From the NCBI GenBank assembly GCA_964634885.1, contig CAZWLN010000003.1:1-64000 (forward strand): a stretch of 64,000 nt of DNA, read 5' to 3'. This document shows, in pieces, positions 51,979 through 60,730 of this stretch. The stretch comes from DAINRZ01 sp964634885 (GTDB lineage Bacteria > Bacteroidota > Ignavibacteria > Kapaibacteriales > UBA2268). Both the position numbers and the translations under genes were made by a program. The notes beneath the pieces were generated by a model that searched no databases, was not told where the DNA came from, and was given only the letters and a program-made list of their open reading frames with translations. The stretch's first letter is position 1. Every line of letters begins with the position of its first letter.

Positions 51979-53367
51979 CTACATTTCATCAGTATATTTA
52001 TTTTCAGCGGAATGCAATAGCTCATCCACTTTTAACAATGTGTATTTACGATCCTGTTCTGAAATAAAAATACTTGGTTGATAGCCGCTTTCTTTAGAAA
52101 CAGGGATTATTTTAGTATAATCGAATTTAAACCTTTTATTGCTGATATTTTTTATAAGAGTACTTTTTTGTGAATAGTTTACTGAGACATTCTTATTATT
52201 TTTCCAGTTAACCATTTCATTTACTAATAATGCTGAATGAGTATTAACAATTACTTGTCGTAATGGTATATTATCATCATTGAAATCGGAACTTAGTTCT
52301 TTCAATAGCTTTGCCATTGCTTTGATTCTAAACGGATGAATCCCGTTCTCAGGTTCTTCAAAACACAAAAGGCCCGTATGTTTATCATCGTATAGCAAAA
52401 TACACAACGCTAAAAGTCTTAATGTTCCTTCGGACAGCACCGACGAAGAAAATTCCCTGCTGTCTTCACCTTTTAATTTAATAATGAATTGTTGATTTGC
52501 TTTGTCGTCAATTACATTAACTTCGCTAAATTCAGGGATGAATTTGTTTAAGTCGCGGGAAATTTCCCGGAGATTGTATTCATCAGTCTGTTTGATCCTG
52601 TACAGCGCTGAAGCTAAATTTTTCCCGCTTGAAGTAATGGCGTCCTTGATGCCCGGTTCCTGTTTTGTCGGTTCGCGCAGATGTTCCGGAATTAACTGCA
52701 GGTATTTCCACGATCTCATCTCTTCTTTTGCCGCAAATACGTGAGGGAAATCTACTGAATTGACGCCACCGAGGACAGTTTGGGATATTGTATCAGCGGG
52801 AGTGGTCTTTCTCCCGGCTTTCCCGTCCTGTCTCATCTTAATCGCTATTCTATTGCCCTCGTCTTCGGTTTTAATAAAAGAATCCTTAGAACCGCCGGCA
52901 CGTAATGTTTTCGATAGTTCTCTTGCTTCCTTAAACTGCTTTAACCATTTATCATCTTTTTCAGGAATTTTTTCTAAACTTTCATTTTTTATATATAAAC
53001 CTTCAAAGCCGATGCTATTCTGTTTTCTTGTTATTAGTATATTGTACCTCAATCTTGTATTGTTAAGTTCTACTTCTCCGCCCCAATTGTCTTTTATTAT
53101 TCTGTTAACCAACATTTCAACAGTGAATTCCATTTCATTTGCATAAGTGTCTTCGTCATACTTTGTAAACAGTTCAAGTGCATTCCCTCTCTGTTCGCTG
53201 AAAGCAGTCCTTATATCCACCTCGGCCAACCTCGAAAGAAGCATTAAGGCATCGAACAGGTTGCTTTTGCCCGAAGCGTTTGCTCCAGCTATTACAGTGA
53301 GCGGAGTGAATTCCATCTCAAAATTGTGAAAAGACTTGAAACCATTTATTTTTATGTAGGTTATCAT
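51979..53367 (-). CDS. AAA/SMC-like ATPase of the ATPase-TOPRIM pair
   Basis: A 462-residue ATPase of the AAA_15/AAA_21 (OLD-like) kind. Walker A GANASGKS (28-35) after the typical ITYIKINGFKSFHNFEMEF start; ABC-like signature SSSVLSEGTLRLLAL; Walker B TGLLCFEEPENGIHP; and the His switch VIVNTHSALLVNEM. The insert between Walker A and the signature (about 100-320) is family specific. It is more AT-rich than neighbours, as expected of a mobile defence gene. It is the first gene of a two-gene operon with the DUF4276 protein. Confidence 0.87.
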   Translation of the reverse strand: MITYIKINGFKSFHNFEMEFTPLTVIAGANASGKSNLFDALMLLSRLAEVDIRTAFSEQRGNALELFTKYDEDTYANEMEFTVEMLVNRIIKDNWGGEVELNNTRLRYNILITRKQNSIGFEGLYIKNESLEKIPEKDDKWLKQFKEARELSKTLRAGGSKDSFIKTEDEGNRIAIKMRQDGKAGRKTTPADTISQTVLGGVNSVDFPHVFAAKEEMRSWKYLQLIPEHLREPTKQEPGIKDAITSSGKNLASALYRIKQTDEYNLREISRDLNKFIPEFSEVNVIDDKANQQFIIKLKGEDSREFSSSVLSEGTLRLLALCILLYDDKHTGLLCFEEPENGIHPFRIKAMAKLLKELSSDFNDDNIPLRQVIVNTHSALLVNEMVNWKNNKNVSVNYSQKSTLIKNISNKRFKFDYTKIIPVSKESGYQPSIFISEQDRKYTLLKVDELLHSAENKYTDEM

Positions 53368-53746
53368 TTGTTCCTATCCCAAATTTGTAACATTGTCAAA
53401 AATAATAGTATATTGGAAATAAAATTTTGTAAACATTTGAATTCATGAATATTTAGTATCATAATAAATATTAACAATATAATTATCCATTTTACATAGT
53501 ATTTCGTTATGAATTTACAAAAAATTATAGAATAATATCGAAATTATTCTCAGTTTACCGGACATACATCAACTTCAATTATTAAGTAGATTACTCCCCC
53601 TTCTTTCCAACATTTCCTACCGCAATAATAAATGATTGTATGATATTATCAGTTAAAGTATTATTTTTAAGTTTTCAATTTTTTGCAAAAATGAAAAAAA
53701 TGATTGTTGAAATTGAAGATGGAAATAATAAGTAACTGGTGATATT
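53368..53746. other. AT-rich divergent intergenic region
   Basis: 379 bases between the minus-strand ATPase gene and the plus-strand GH2-like gene. It must hold promoters for both but no clear box pair could be picked. A 14-codon frame at 53691-53735 (MKKMIVEIEDGNNK) is just upstream of the GH2-like gene and could be chance or a leader. Confidence 0.5.
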
Positions 53747-56362
53747 ATGAAGATTATGACGAAAATATTAATGCTGATGGTCCTGGTTGCCTCTGTGGGA
53801 ACCGTCCGGGCCCAGCGCTTGTACGAAACCCTCGACGCACAGCAGATCAGGACGCTCGTACCTTCTACCACACGCAGCGTGTACAGCCTGAACGAGCGGA
53901 ACTGGGAGAAATCCTACAACGGCAAATCCTGGGAAACAGTCGATCTCCCAAGGTCCGAACCCGAAAAAGAAGTGGTAATGTACCAGAAGTCTTTCCGGAT
54001 CAACAAAAGCGAGATTGAGAAATACACCTGGCACCTCTATTTTCTCGGCATCAACGACGAGGTCGAAGTGTATTTCAATAACCAGTTGATAGGTAAGTAT
54101 TTTGGCGAGATGACACCTCTCAATGTTACCATTCCCGCAAAATTGATTACTAAAGAAACCAATACAGTAAAGCTTATTGTTTCGCCTGCTTTGAATAATT
54201 CAAAAATAATCAAGGAACAGGGCATCTTTTCCAAGAAGGTTTACACCGGCGTCATCAGGGAAATACTCCTGGTCGGCACTCCGCAGATATGGATCAACCA
54301 GATCAAATACTCGACTAAACTCAGGGACAACACTTCGTCCTACACGATAAAAGCCAATCTGGATATATCATCTTCACAGATTGAGCGAATCAGGATGAGT
54401 ACCGACGGCAGCGACACGATGGGGGTACTGAAGGTTAACAAAACAAAAGTGAACATCGAAGTCAGGCTCAGGAACAGGCAGACAGGCGCTGTCATTGCTT
54501 CCACACCGGCCAAAGTTGTCGAAGTCGAGCGCGAGAGGACACTGCCCCTGGAGTTTGAGTTTCCTACACCACCGATGATCAAATGGTCGCCGGAAAGTCC
54601 TGTACTCTATGAGTTGAATGTCAGGGTTTCGAAGAACAACAGGCTCATCGACGACTATTCTGCCAACATCGGCTTTGTCGATATGAACATCAGGCACGAC
54701 AATAACCAGACACAGATGTATATTAACAACATTCCTTTTACTTTCAAGGGTGTCGATTACATCGAGGACTATTACAATATGAACCAGACCCTGACCGCCA
54801 GGCGTATGAAAGAAGATGTGCTTCTGCTTAAAACTCTCGGCGCAAACATCGTCAGGTTCAAGCATTCTCCGCCCCATCCCTATTTCGCACATCTCTGCGA
54901 CGAATACGGTATCTTTATTATGGTTGAACTGCCGATCTATAATGTCCCCAGTTCAATCATCGGCTCAAAAGAGATCAATGTAAGAATGATGAACAATGCC
55001 AGTAAACTAATCCAGTCATACGACAATCATCCTTCCCTCCTGGCATGGGGTGTCGGCGAAGGCTTGGACGACGGTTCGGACAGGGTTGCGGACTTCACGG
55101 CAAAGATTGCTAAGCTCTACGATTCGCTTTCAACAAAGCTTATATATAAAATTGTGAATTTTGGGGTAAGCCAGATCGACGATAAACTTTTCGACATGAT
55201 AGGTATTACCGACCACCTGATCTACCGAAGCTTCGACGACACAAGGGATGAACTGCTGCGTCTCAGGAACTTAGTCAAGAACAAACCTGTGTTTGTCAAC
55301 TACGGCATTCCAATCGAACCTGATAATAACAACGGCTACTCCGATCCTTTGTCGATCGGCTCCCAGGCATATTATATTAAAAACATGTTCGAGTTCGTTC
55401 ACGACAATGATTTCATCGGCAGCCTCGTCTGGTCTTTCAATGACTATGAACTCGACAATCCTTTGCTGATAATCAACAACAGCGACAGGTATCTTTGTAC
55501 TTCGGGCCTTGTTGACAGGATGAGGCACACAAGGCTGTCATACCAGACAGTGCAGGCCCTGTTCAACGAAGAAAAAGAGCCTTTGCTCGAAGCCGGCAGC
55601 TACCGTGAAGACACGCCGTTTTCGTTCATCGTCGTCGGCATCGTCCTGGCGCTGATACTCGTTTTCTTCATCAACAGGTACAAACGTTTCCGCGAATATA
55701 TCACCCGTGCGGTCATCAGGCCCTATAATTTCTATGCCGACATCAGGGACCAGAGGATTATGTCCAATGTCCAAAGCACACTGCTTGGGGCAGGCATTGC
55801 CGTCTCACTGGGCATTTTCATTTCTTCACTGATGTTCTCATTCAAAAACAGCGAAGTGGCACAGTACATCCTGATGATGTTCGTGCCTTACAACTGGATG
55901 AGAGGTGTAATCTATGAATTAATATGGATGCCGCTCCTGATGATGTTCATATCCTCGCTGCTTTTCTTCGGCCTGATTTATTTATTCGCATGTATCGTCA
56001 AGCTGTTCTCCTTCTTTGTCAGGGGCAGGATATATATTATCGACGGGGTAACGATTACCATCTGGTCCGGTGTGCCCGTAGTAGTCCTTCTGCCGTTCTC
56101 CATCATCCTTGTCCGCTTGCTGCTCGTAATGCCGGGCTTTGTCTATTTCATAGGCATATTGGGCATCGGCGTCCTGGTTTGGGTATTGCTGAGAATAATG
56201 CGGGCTACGTCGGTTGTGTTCGACATACCCGACACGAGGGCATACATTATCGGTTCGGTCTTCATTGCACTGGTTATTACTGCTGCCCTGGCCTATTACC
56301 AGTATAATTTCGAATTTTTCTCCTATTTACAGTATTTATTTTCTATTAATTTGCAGATATAA
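53747..56362 (+). CDS. GH2-like beta-galactosidase-fold protein fused to membrane helices
   Basis: An 871-residue protein: signal peptide (MTKILMLMVLVASVGTVRAQ), a GH2 sugar-binding sandwich (about 45-195, KSYNGKSWETVDLPRSEPEKE), an immunoglobulin-like domain (about 195-310) and a TIM barrel (about 315-620; FKGVDYIEDYYN, LLLKTLGANIVRFKHSPPHPYF, MVELPIYN, LLAWGVGEG). The acid/base Glu position is kept (GVGEG) but the region of the nucleophile reads PVFVNYGIPIE with no Glu in the EYG position. The last 240 residues (about 628-871) have six or seven membrane helices, Yip1-like in look. It may be a non-catalytic, membrane-anchored sugar-binding protein. Upstream of purC and rodA. Confidence 0.8.
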   Translation: MKIMTKILMLMVLVASVGTVRAQRLYETLDAQQIRTLVPSTTRSVYSLNERNWEKSYNGKSWETVDLPRSEPEKEVVMYQKSFRINKSEIEKYTWHLYFLGINDEVEVYFNNQLIGKYFGEMTPLNVTIPAKLITKETNTVKLIVSPALNNSKIIKEQGIFSKKVYTGVIREILLVGTPQIWINQIKYSTKLRDNTSSYTIKANLDISSSQIERIRMSTDGSDTMGVLKVNKTKVNIEVRLRNRQTGAVIASTPAKVVEVERERTLPLEFEFPTPPMIKWSPESPVLYELNVRVSKNNRLIDDYSANIGFVDMNIRHDNNQTQMYINNIPFTFKGVDYIEDYYNMNQTLTARRMKEDVLLLKTLGANIVRFKHSPPHPYFAHLCDEYGIFIMVELPIYNVPSSIIGSKEINVRMMNNASKLIQSYDNHPSLLAWGVGEGLDDGSDRVADFTAKIAKLYDSLSTKLIYKIVNFGVSQIDDKLFDMIGITDHLIYRSFDDTRDELLRLRNLVKNKPVFVNYGIPIEPDNNNGYSDPLSIGSQAYYIKNMFEFVHDNDFIGSLVWSFNDYELDNPLLIINNSDRYLCTSGLVDRMRHTRLSYQTVQALFNEEKEPLLEAGSYREDTPFSFIVVGIVLALILVFFINRYKRFREYITRAVIRPYNFYADIRDQRIMSNVQSTLLGAGIAVSLGIFISSLMFSFKNSEVAQYILMMFVPYNWMRGVIYELIWMPLLMMFISSLLFFGLIYLFACIVKLFSFFVRGRIYIIDGVTITIWSGVPVVVLLPFSIILVRLLLVMPGFVYFIGILGIGVLVWVLLRIMRATSVVFDIPDTRAYIIGSVFIALVITAALAYYQYNFEFFSYLQYLFSINLQI

Positions 56363-56396
56363 TCAATTATTATAAATTTTTTAGCGGGCATACTAT

Positions 56397-57287
56397 ATGG
56401 GATTATTATATAAAACGAATTTCGACGATTTGAAAATTCCCCACAGCGTAAGACGTGGAAAAGTAAGGGACATCTATGAAATGGAAGACAGCCTGCTGAT
56501 CGTGGCCACCGACAGGATTTCCGCGTTCGACGTGGTAATGGACGACGCCATACCGGAAAAGGGAAGGGTACTGTCCCTGATCTCCGTCTTCTGGTTCGAA
56601 AAAACTAAGCACATCCTGAAGAATCACTTCATCAGCAATAATGTCGAAGACTACCCGGAAGATTTTCACAAGTACAGAGAACAGCTCGAAGGCCGTTCAA
56701 TGCTTGTCAGGAAATGCCGCCCACTACCCATCGAAGCCATCGTCAGGGGCTATATCGCCGGCTCAGGCTGGAAGGAATACAAAAAGAGCCGTACTGTTTG
56801 CGGCATACCACTCCCTGAAGGGATGCAGGAATTCGACAAATTCGACGCCCCTCTGTACACTCCTTCGACAAAGGCAGAAGAAGGGCACGACGAAAACATC
56901 TCCTACGAGCAGGCTTCCGCCATTATCGGTGAAGAACTCAACGGCAAAGTTAAGGATGCCTGTCTTGCCCTGTTCAATTTCGGCTCGCAGTACCTTGAGC
57001 AAAGAAGCATCATCCTGCCCGATACAAAATTTGAGTTCGGCCTCGATGAGAACAATGAACTGATACTGATCGACGAAGCTCTTACGCCTGACTCTTCGCG
57101 TTTCTGGGACATGAAAGCTTACCAGCCGGGTAAACCCCAGGTCAACTTTGACAAACAGATACTCAGGGATTATCTTGAGTCCCTCGACTGGAACAAGCAG
57201 CCGCCACCGCCGCCATTGCCCCCTGAGATAATTACCCGGACGACGGAAAAGTACCTGGAAGCATTGAAATTAATAGTAAACGAATAA
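56397..57287 (+). CDS. purC: Phosphoribosylaminoimidazole-succinocarboxamide synthase (SAICAR synthetase)
   Basis: A 296-residue enzyme of the longer, eukaryote-like PurC form. Motifs: RGKVRDIYEM, VATDRISAFDVVMDDAIPEKGRVL, LPIEAIVRGYIAGSGWKEY and IDEALTPDSSRFWD. It joins CAIR and aspartate with ATP in purine synthesis. It lies 34 bases after the GH2-like gene and 13 bases before rodA, so the three may be cotranscribed. Confidence 0.96.
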   Translation: MGLLYKTNFDDLKIPHSVRRGKVRDIYEMEDSLLIVATDRISAFDVVMDDAIPEKGRVLSLISVFWFEKTKHILKNHFISNNVEDYPEDFHKYREQLEGRSMLVRKCRPLPIEAIVRGYIAGSGWKEYKKSRTVCGIPLPEGMQEFDKFDAPLYTPSTKAEEGHDENISYEQASAIIGEELNGKVKDACLALFNFGSQYLEQRSIILPDTKFEFGLDENNELILIDEALTPDSSRFWDMKAYQPGKPQVNFDKQILRDYLESLDWNKQPPPPPLPPEIITRTTEKYLEALKLIVNE

Positions 57288-57300
57288 TTAAGTCTGAATA

Positions 57301-58554
57301 ATGGCCCGATCCGGCACACCGGAAATTACATTTGAGGACAAAAAGCCTCTGGCTTTTGACCTTAAGACCTTCTTCATTACGCTGGGGCTCTTGTTTATCG
57401 GTTTGCTGTCCATCTACAGCTCCACAAACAGCCCCGGAATGGGAGTCTTCTTCGACAAGCAGATTGCTTATGTCATTGTGGGAGCAATATTTATGTTCGC
57501 TATAATGTATATCCCCGAGCATTGGCTCCAGGTCTATACATTCCCATTCTACGTCGTAACAATTCTGCTGCTGCTTATTGTGCTTCAGTTCGGTTCCACA
57601 GTCTATGGAACCAAGGGCTGGCTCAACTTTGCCGGTGTCTCAATACAGCCCGGTGAAATTGCGAAGCTGTCGGTATTGCTGATGATCTCGCGCCATCTTT
57701 CGTACAAAGGCCGGCAGATAAACAATTACAGGGATTTTTCCATAATCATGGCATACGTGCTGATTCCTGCATTTCTCATCATGAGGCAGCCGGATTTCGG
57801 GTCCATGACCGTCCTGTTTGCCATTCTCCTTGGAATAATGCTGTGGGCAGGTTTTGACCTGTTCGTCCTGTTCTTCATCGTCAGCATTCCGGTAGTGTTT
57901 ATCCTGTCGCTCATGGGTGCGCAGTATTATTTTGTCTATGCAACTGCCTTTGCCGGCGCTGCCATCTTCTTCAGGCGAAAAGTCATAATTACGGTGGCAG
58001 CCATTGGTGTCATCATCGCCGTAGGCTATGCCAGCATATTTATTTATGACAAGCTGCCGCCCCACCAGCAAAAAAGGATCGACGTCTTCCTCAATCCCGG
58101 GCTCGATCCGCAGGGAGCAGGCTACAACGTCCTGCAGTCCATCCTGGCTGTCGGCAGCGGCGAGATTGCAGGAAAAGGTTTCCTGGAGGGTTCACAGACA
58201 CAGTTGCGTTATATCCCGAAGCAGTGGACCGACTTCATCTTCAGCGTTCCTGCAGAGGAGTTCGGGTTCATCGGCGCTGCCCTCGTTCTGGGGCTTATGG
58301 TGCTACTGATGCTGAGGGCATTAAACATTGCACAGGAGACCAAAAGCAAGTATTTCAGTTTAGTGTGTGTCGGAGGAGCTGCGCTCCTCTTCTACCACAC
58401 TCTGATCAACGTCGGCATGGCAATCGGGCTGATGCCGGTAATGGGTATCCCCCTGCCTTTCATCAGTTCCGGCGGTTCCTCGCTGGTAGTTAACATGGTC
58501 ATCGTCGGCTTCATGATGAATGCCTACCGCTCGCACCGCCGCCCAAGGGACTGA
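57301..58554 (+). CDS. rodA: RodA, SEDS peptidoglycan glycosyltransferase
   Basis: A 417-residue membrane protein with about ten helices and SEDS motifs: GWLNFAGVSIQPGEIAKLS, the catalytic-site region RIDVFLNPGLDPQGAGYN, the extracellular loop LRYIPKQWTDFIFSVPAEEFGFIGA, and PFISSGGSSLVVNM. RodA polymerises glycan strands for elongation with a class B PBP. FtsW would be the alternative; placement without division genes and the PKQWTDFIFS motif favour RodA. Confidence 0.92.
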   Translation: MARSGTPEITFEDKKPLAFDLKTFFITLGLLFIGLLSIYSSTNSPGMGVFFDKQIAYVIVGAIFMFAIMYIPEHWLQVYTFPFYVVTILLLLIVLQFGSTVYGTKGWLNFAGVSIQPGEIAKLSVLLMISRHLSYKGRQINNYRDFSIIMAYVLIPAFLIMRQPDFGSMTVLFAILLGIMLWAGFDLFVLFFIVSIPVVFILSLMGAQYYFVYATAFAGAAIFFRRKVIITVAAIGVIIAVGYASIFIYDKLPPHQQKRIDVFLNPGLDPQGAGYNVLQSILAVGSGEIAGKGFLEGSQTQLRYIPKQWTDFIFSVPAEEFGFIGAALVLGLMVLLMLRALNIAQETKSKYFSLVCVGGAALLFYHTLINVGMAIGLMPVMGIPLPFISSGGSSLVVNMVIVGFMMNAYRSHRRPRD

Positions 58555-58557
58555 GAG

Positions 58558-58590
58558 CGGGTTGCTACGCCCGGTTCAATTTTTATTTAT
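58558..58590 (+). terminator. Weak hairpin between rodA and the TPR gene
   Basis: CGGG (58558-58561) and CCCG (58570-58573) with a short AT-rich tail (TTTTTATTT at 58581). The stem is only four pairs, so it may be weak or chance. Confidence 0.35.
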
Positions 58591-59730
58591 TAACTTTATG
58601 AAATCAGGGTCGTCCCGGAATTTTGAAAAATCTTCATCTGTTTGGGCAATTGATATATAATAGTCATCACGATTTATTGCCTCTGCCAGATAATTCAACA
58701 GTTCTGGTTTATTTCCAAGTAAAGCATATGTACAGGCTGTGTTATACCAGATATTTGTGAAATCGGGTTTTGATTCTATTGCTTTTTTATGATATTCAAT
58801 CGCTTTGTTATAATTCTTTGTTTTGGCCAGCAAGCAAGCTTTGTTATCTAATGCTTTGTAGTAACTGGGGGCGATCTCCAGAGACTTGTCATAGTATTCA
58901 AACGCTTTGTTCAGGTATGTATCATTTTTTGTGCTTGAGTATAGCCTTGAATAGGCACACCCCATCGAATTCATTGTTTGGTATGATGAAGGTTCAAGTT
59001 CAAGACCCTTGGAAAACTCGTATATTGCTTTGGAAAATTCGCTATTTAACAGATAAAATATACCCCTGTACCTATAATCAGAGGATGTAAACTCACAACC
59101 GAACTCTCTTAATATCTCCGAATTCAAATAAAAATCCTCTAAAACACATTTTTCGCTTGATTTGATACTCCTTTTCTCATCCAATTTTTTCAGGATCTTT
59201 CCTAATTTCTGATTACTTTGTTCCACTTTCTCTTTAGTTGTATTGATTATTTTATTTATTCTTTCATCAATTGCTTTATATTTGGCTGCACTTAGCACTA
59301 ATTCATCAAGTAGTGGCTTGTATGTCTTTTGAATTTCGGAAATATTGATATATTCCTTTTTATAAGTAGAGTATTCAGTTTTTAGTATTGATATTTCATT
59401 TTTTAATTCATCTTTTTCTTTATCTATCCTTTCTCTCATTTTCCTTCCTTCAAGGAACCCTACGGTTTCTAAAGCGCCTATGACAACCGCTATAATGGCG
59501 CCACAAATACCCATTATCCAGTCAAGTGTGCTTAAGGTGCTGCTGAAAAATTCCTTCGTTTCTTCTATTATCTGCCTTTCAGTCTCTATCCTGTTTTCAT
59601 TGGCGGCAATCCGGCTTTGTAATATTGCAATTTGATTTTGTAAACTATCATTAGAAGGATAGGAGGATTCAAGTGAAAAACATATGCTGACAGAAATCAG
59701 GAATGCTGTGAAAATTGATGCTGTTTTCAT
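58576..59730 (-). CDS. Membrane-anchored TPR-repeat protein
   Basis: A 384-residue protein: signal (TASIFTAFLISVSICFS), a helix and one membrane segment (about 66-88, TLDWIMGICGAIIAVVIGALETVGFL), a long coiled coil (about 95-190), and four or five TPRs at about 215-370 (GIFYLLNSEFSKAIYEFSKGLELEP, YKALDNKACLLAKTKNYNKAIEYHKKAIESKP, FTNIWYNTACTYALLGNKPELLNYLAEAI). A C-terminal DDPDFIKLINKN cap is typical. Scaffold or assembly roles are likely; the partner is unknown. It is AT-richer than its neighbours. Confidence 0.82.
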   Translation of the reverse strand: MKTASIFTAFLISVSICFSLESSYPSNDSLQNQIAILQSRIAANENRIETERQIIEETKEFFSSTLSTLDWIMGICGAIIAVVIGALETVGFLEGRKMRERIDKEKDELKNEISILKTEYSTYKKEYINISEIQKTYKPLLDELVLSAAKYKAIDERINKIINTTKEKVEQSNQKLGKILKKLDEKRSIKSSEKCVLEDFYLNSEILREFGCEFTSSDYRYRGIFYLLNSEFSKAIYEFSKGLELEPSSYQTMNSMGCAYSRLYSSTKNDTYLNKAFEYYDKSLEIAPSYYKALDNKACLLAKTKNYNKAIEYHKKAIESKPDFTNIWYNTACTYALLGNKPELLNYLAEAINRDDYYISIAQTDEDFSKFRDDPDFIKLINKN

Positions 59731-59949
59731 GTTAACCCCGCGAAAAATTGAGTAATAATATCACAGTAAAAATTACAAACCGGAAGATCAATTATCACTA
59801 TTTATCAGCTATATTCAGTAATTGTTCAGTAATAATTCAGTAAAGTTTAAGTAATACACAGGCGAAATGGTTACAGAAATTATTCTTTTGTGTCTTCTTA
59901 TTACATTTCCCTCATTAATAATTCCCTCATCAATTTCGTCAATACCAAA

Positions 59950-60597
59950 ATGAAAAAAATAATAAAGAATATCGTTTTGAAGACACTGGCTGCCGTTGCT
60001 TTTGCAGCTTTTTTTACAGCGACTCTCGCAGGGCAGGCGCTTCCCGGCGGGGTAAGTCCCGAGGAAGAAACGAAGGATGTCGAAGATGGCGCCGCCTCCC
60101 AGGGCATGATGTGTGCAGGCTTCAAAGCCGCCAATATGCTCGATGAATGGGGCTATGAGCTCGGACTTGACCTGATTGCAAGGCTGAACGAAAACTTCGG
60201 TGTCGGCGGCTCTATGTATTATCTGTTGAGCCACAATCTTAAGGCTCCGTCCCAAAACGGCCTCGTCAACCCCCACGTTAAATTGTTCTATTTCGGGCTC
60301 AATCTGGACTATTCCTTTTCCATTGTCAAAGACCTGGAAGTGTCCGCATTCGCCCTGTTCACTGCCGGACAGACGAACCTTAACGAAAGGACCGACATCG
60401 ACGTCAGCAGCAGTATGTCCTCCGACTGGATATTTATGGCCGAGCCGTCCCTGAACCTAAGATACTTTTTCAATAAAAACATTGGCGTCGGTATCTCTGC
60501 GGGCTATCGTGCCTCGACAGGCGTCAATAAGTATCAACTGACAAACAGTGACCTTAGCGGTACGGTGCTTTCGCTTTACCTCTGTACCCGGATGTAG
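59950..60597 (+). CDS. Probable outer-membrane beta-barrel protein
   Basis: A 215-residue protein from the ATG at 59950 (MKKIIKNIVLKTLAAVAFAAFF...LAGQ, a signal peptide); a frame from 59890 adds an unlikely N-terminus. The mature part is acidic at first (GGVSPEEETKDVEDG) and then shows barrel strands (YELGLDLIARL, FGVGGSMYYLLS, KLFYFGLNLDYSF, LEVSAFALFTAG, WIFMAEPSLNLRYFF, IGVGISAGYRAS, TVLSLYLCTRM). No family is recognised. Confidence 0.72.
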   Translation: MKKIIKNIVLKTLAAVAFAAFFTATLAGQALPGGVSPEEETKDVEDGAASQGMMCAGFKAANMLDEWGYELGLDLIARLNENFGVGGSMYYLLSHNLKAPSQNGLVNPHVKLFYFGLNLDYSFSIVKDLEVSAFALFTAGQTNLNERTDIDVSSSMSSDWIFMAEPSLNLRYFFNKNIGVGISAGYRASTGVNKYQLTNSDLSGTVLSLYLCTRM

Positions 60598-60730
60598 TAT
60601 CGTTGAAATAACGCCTGTGTATTGGATATATTCATTAATTCTTATGATTGAACCTCACAGGGATTGATCAATATATAGAATATTCCGGCATAGATTCCGG
60701 ACGGGATCCCGAAGTTTTACATACCTGATA

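Noticed and set aside
53691..53735. 14-codon frame (MKKMIVEIEDGNNK) just before the GH2-like gene as a leader peptide
   Set aside because: No attenuator hairpin or codon bias was seen; such a short frame in AT-rich DNA is likely chance.
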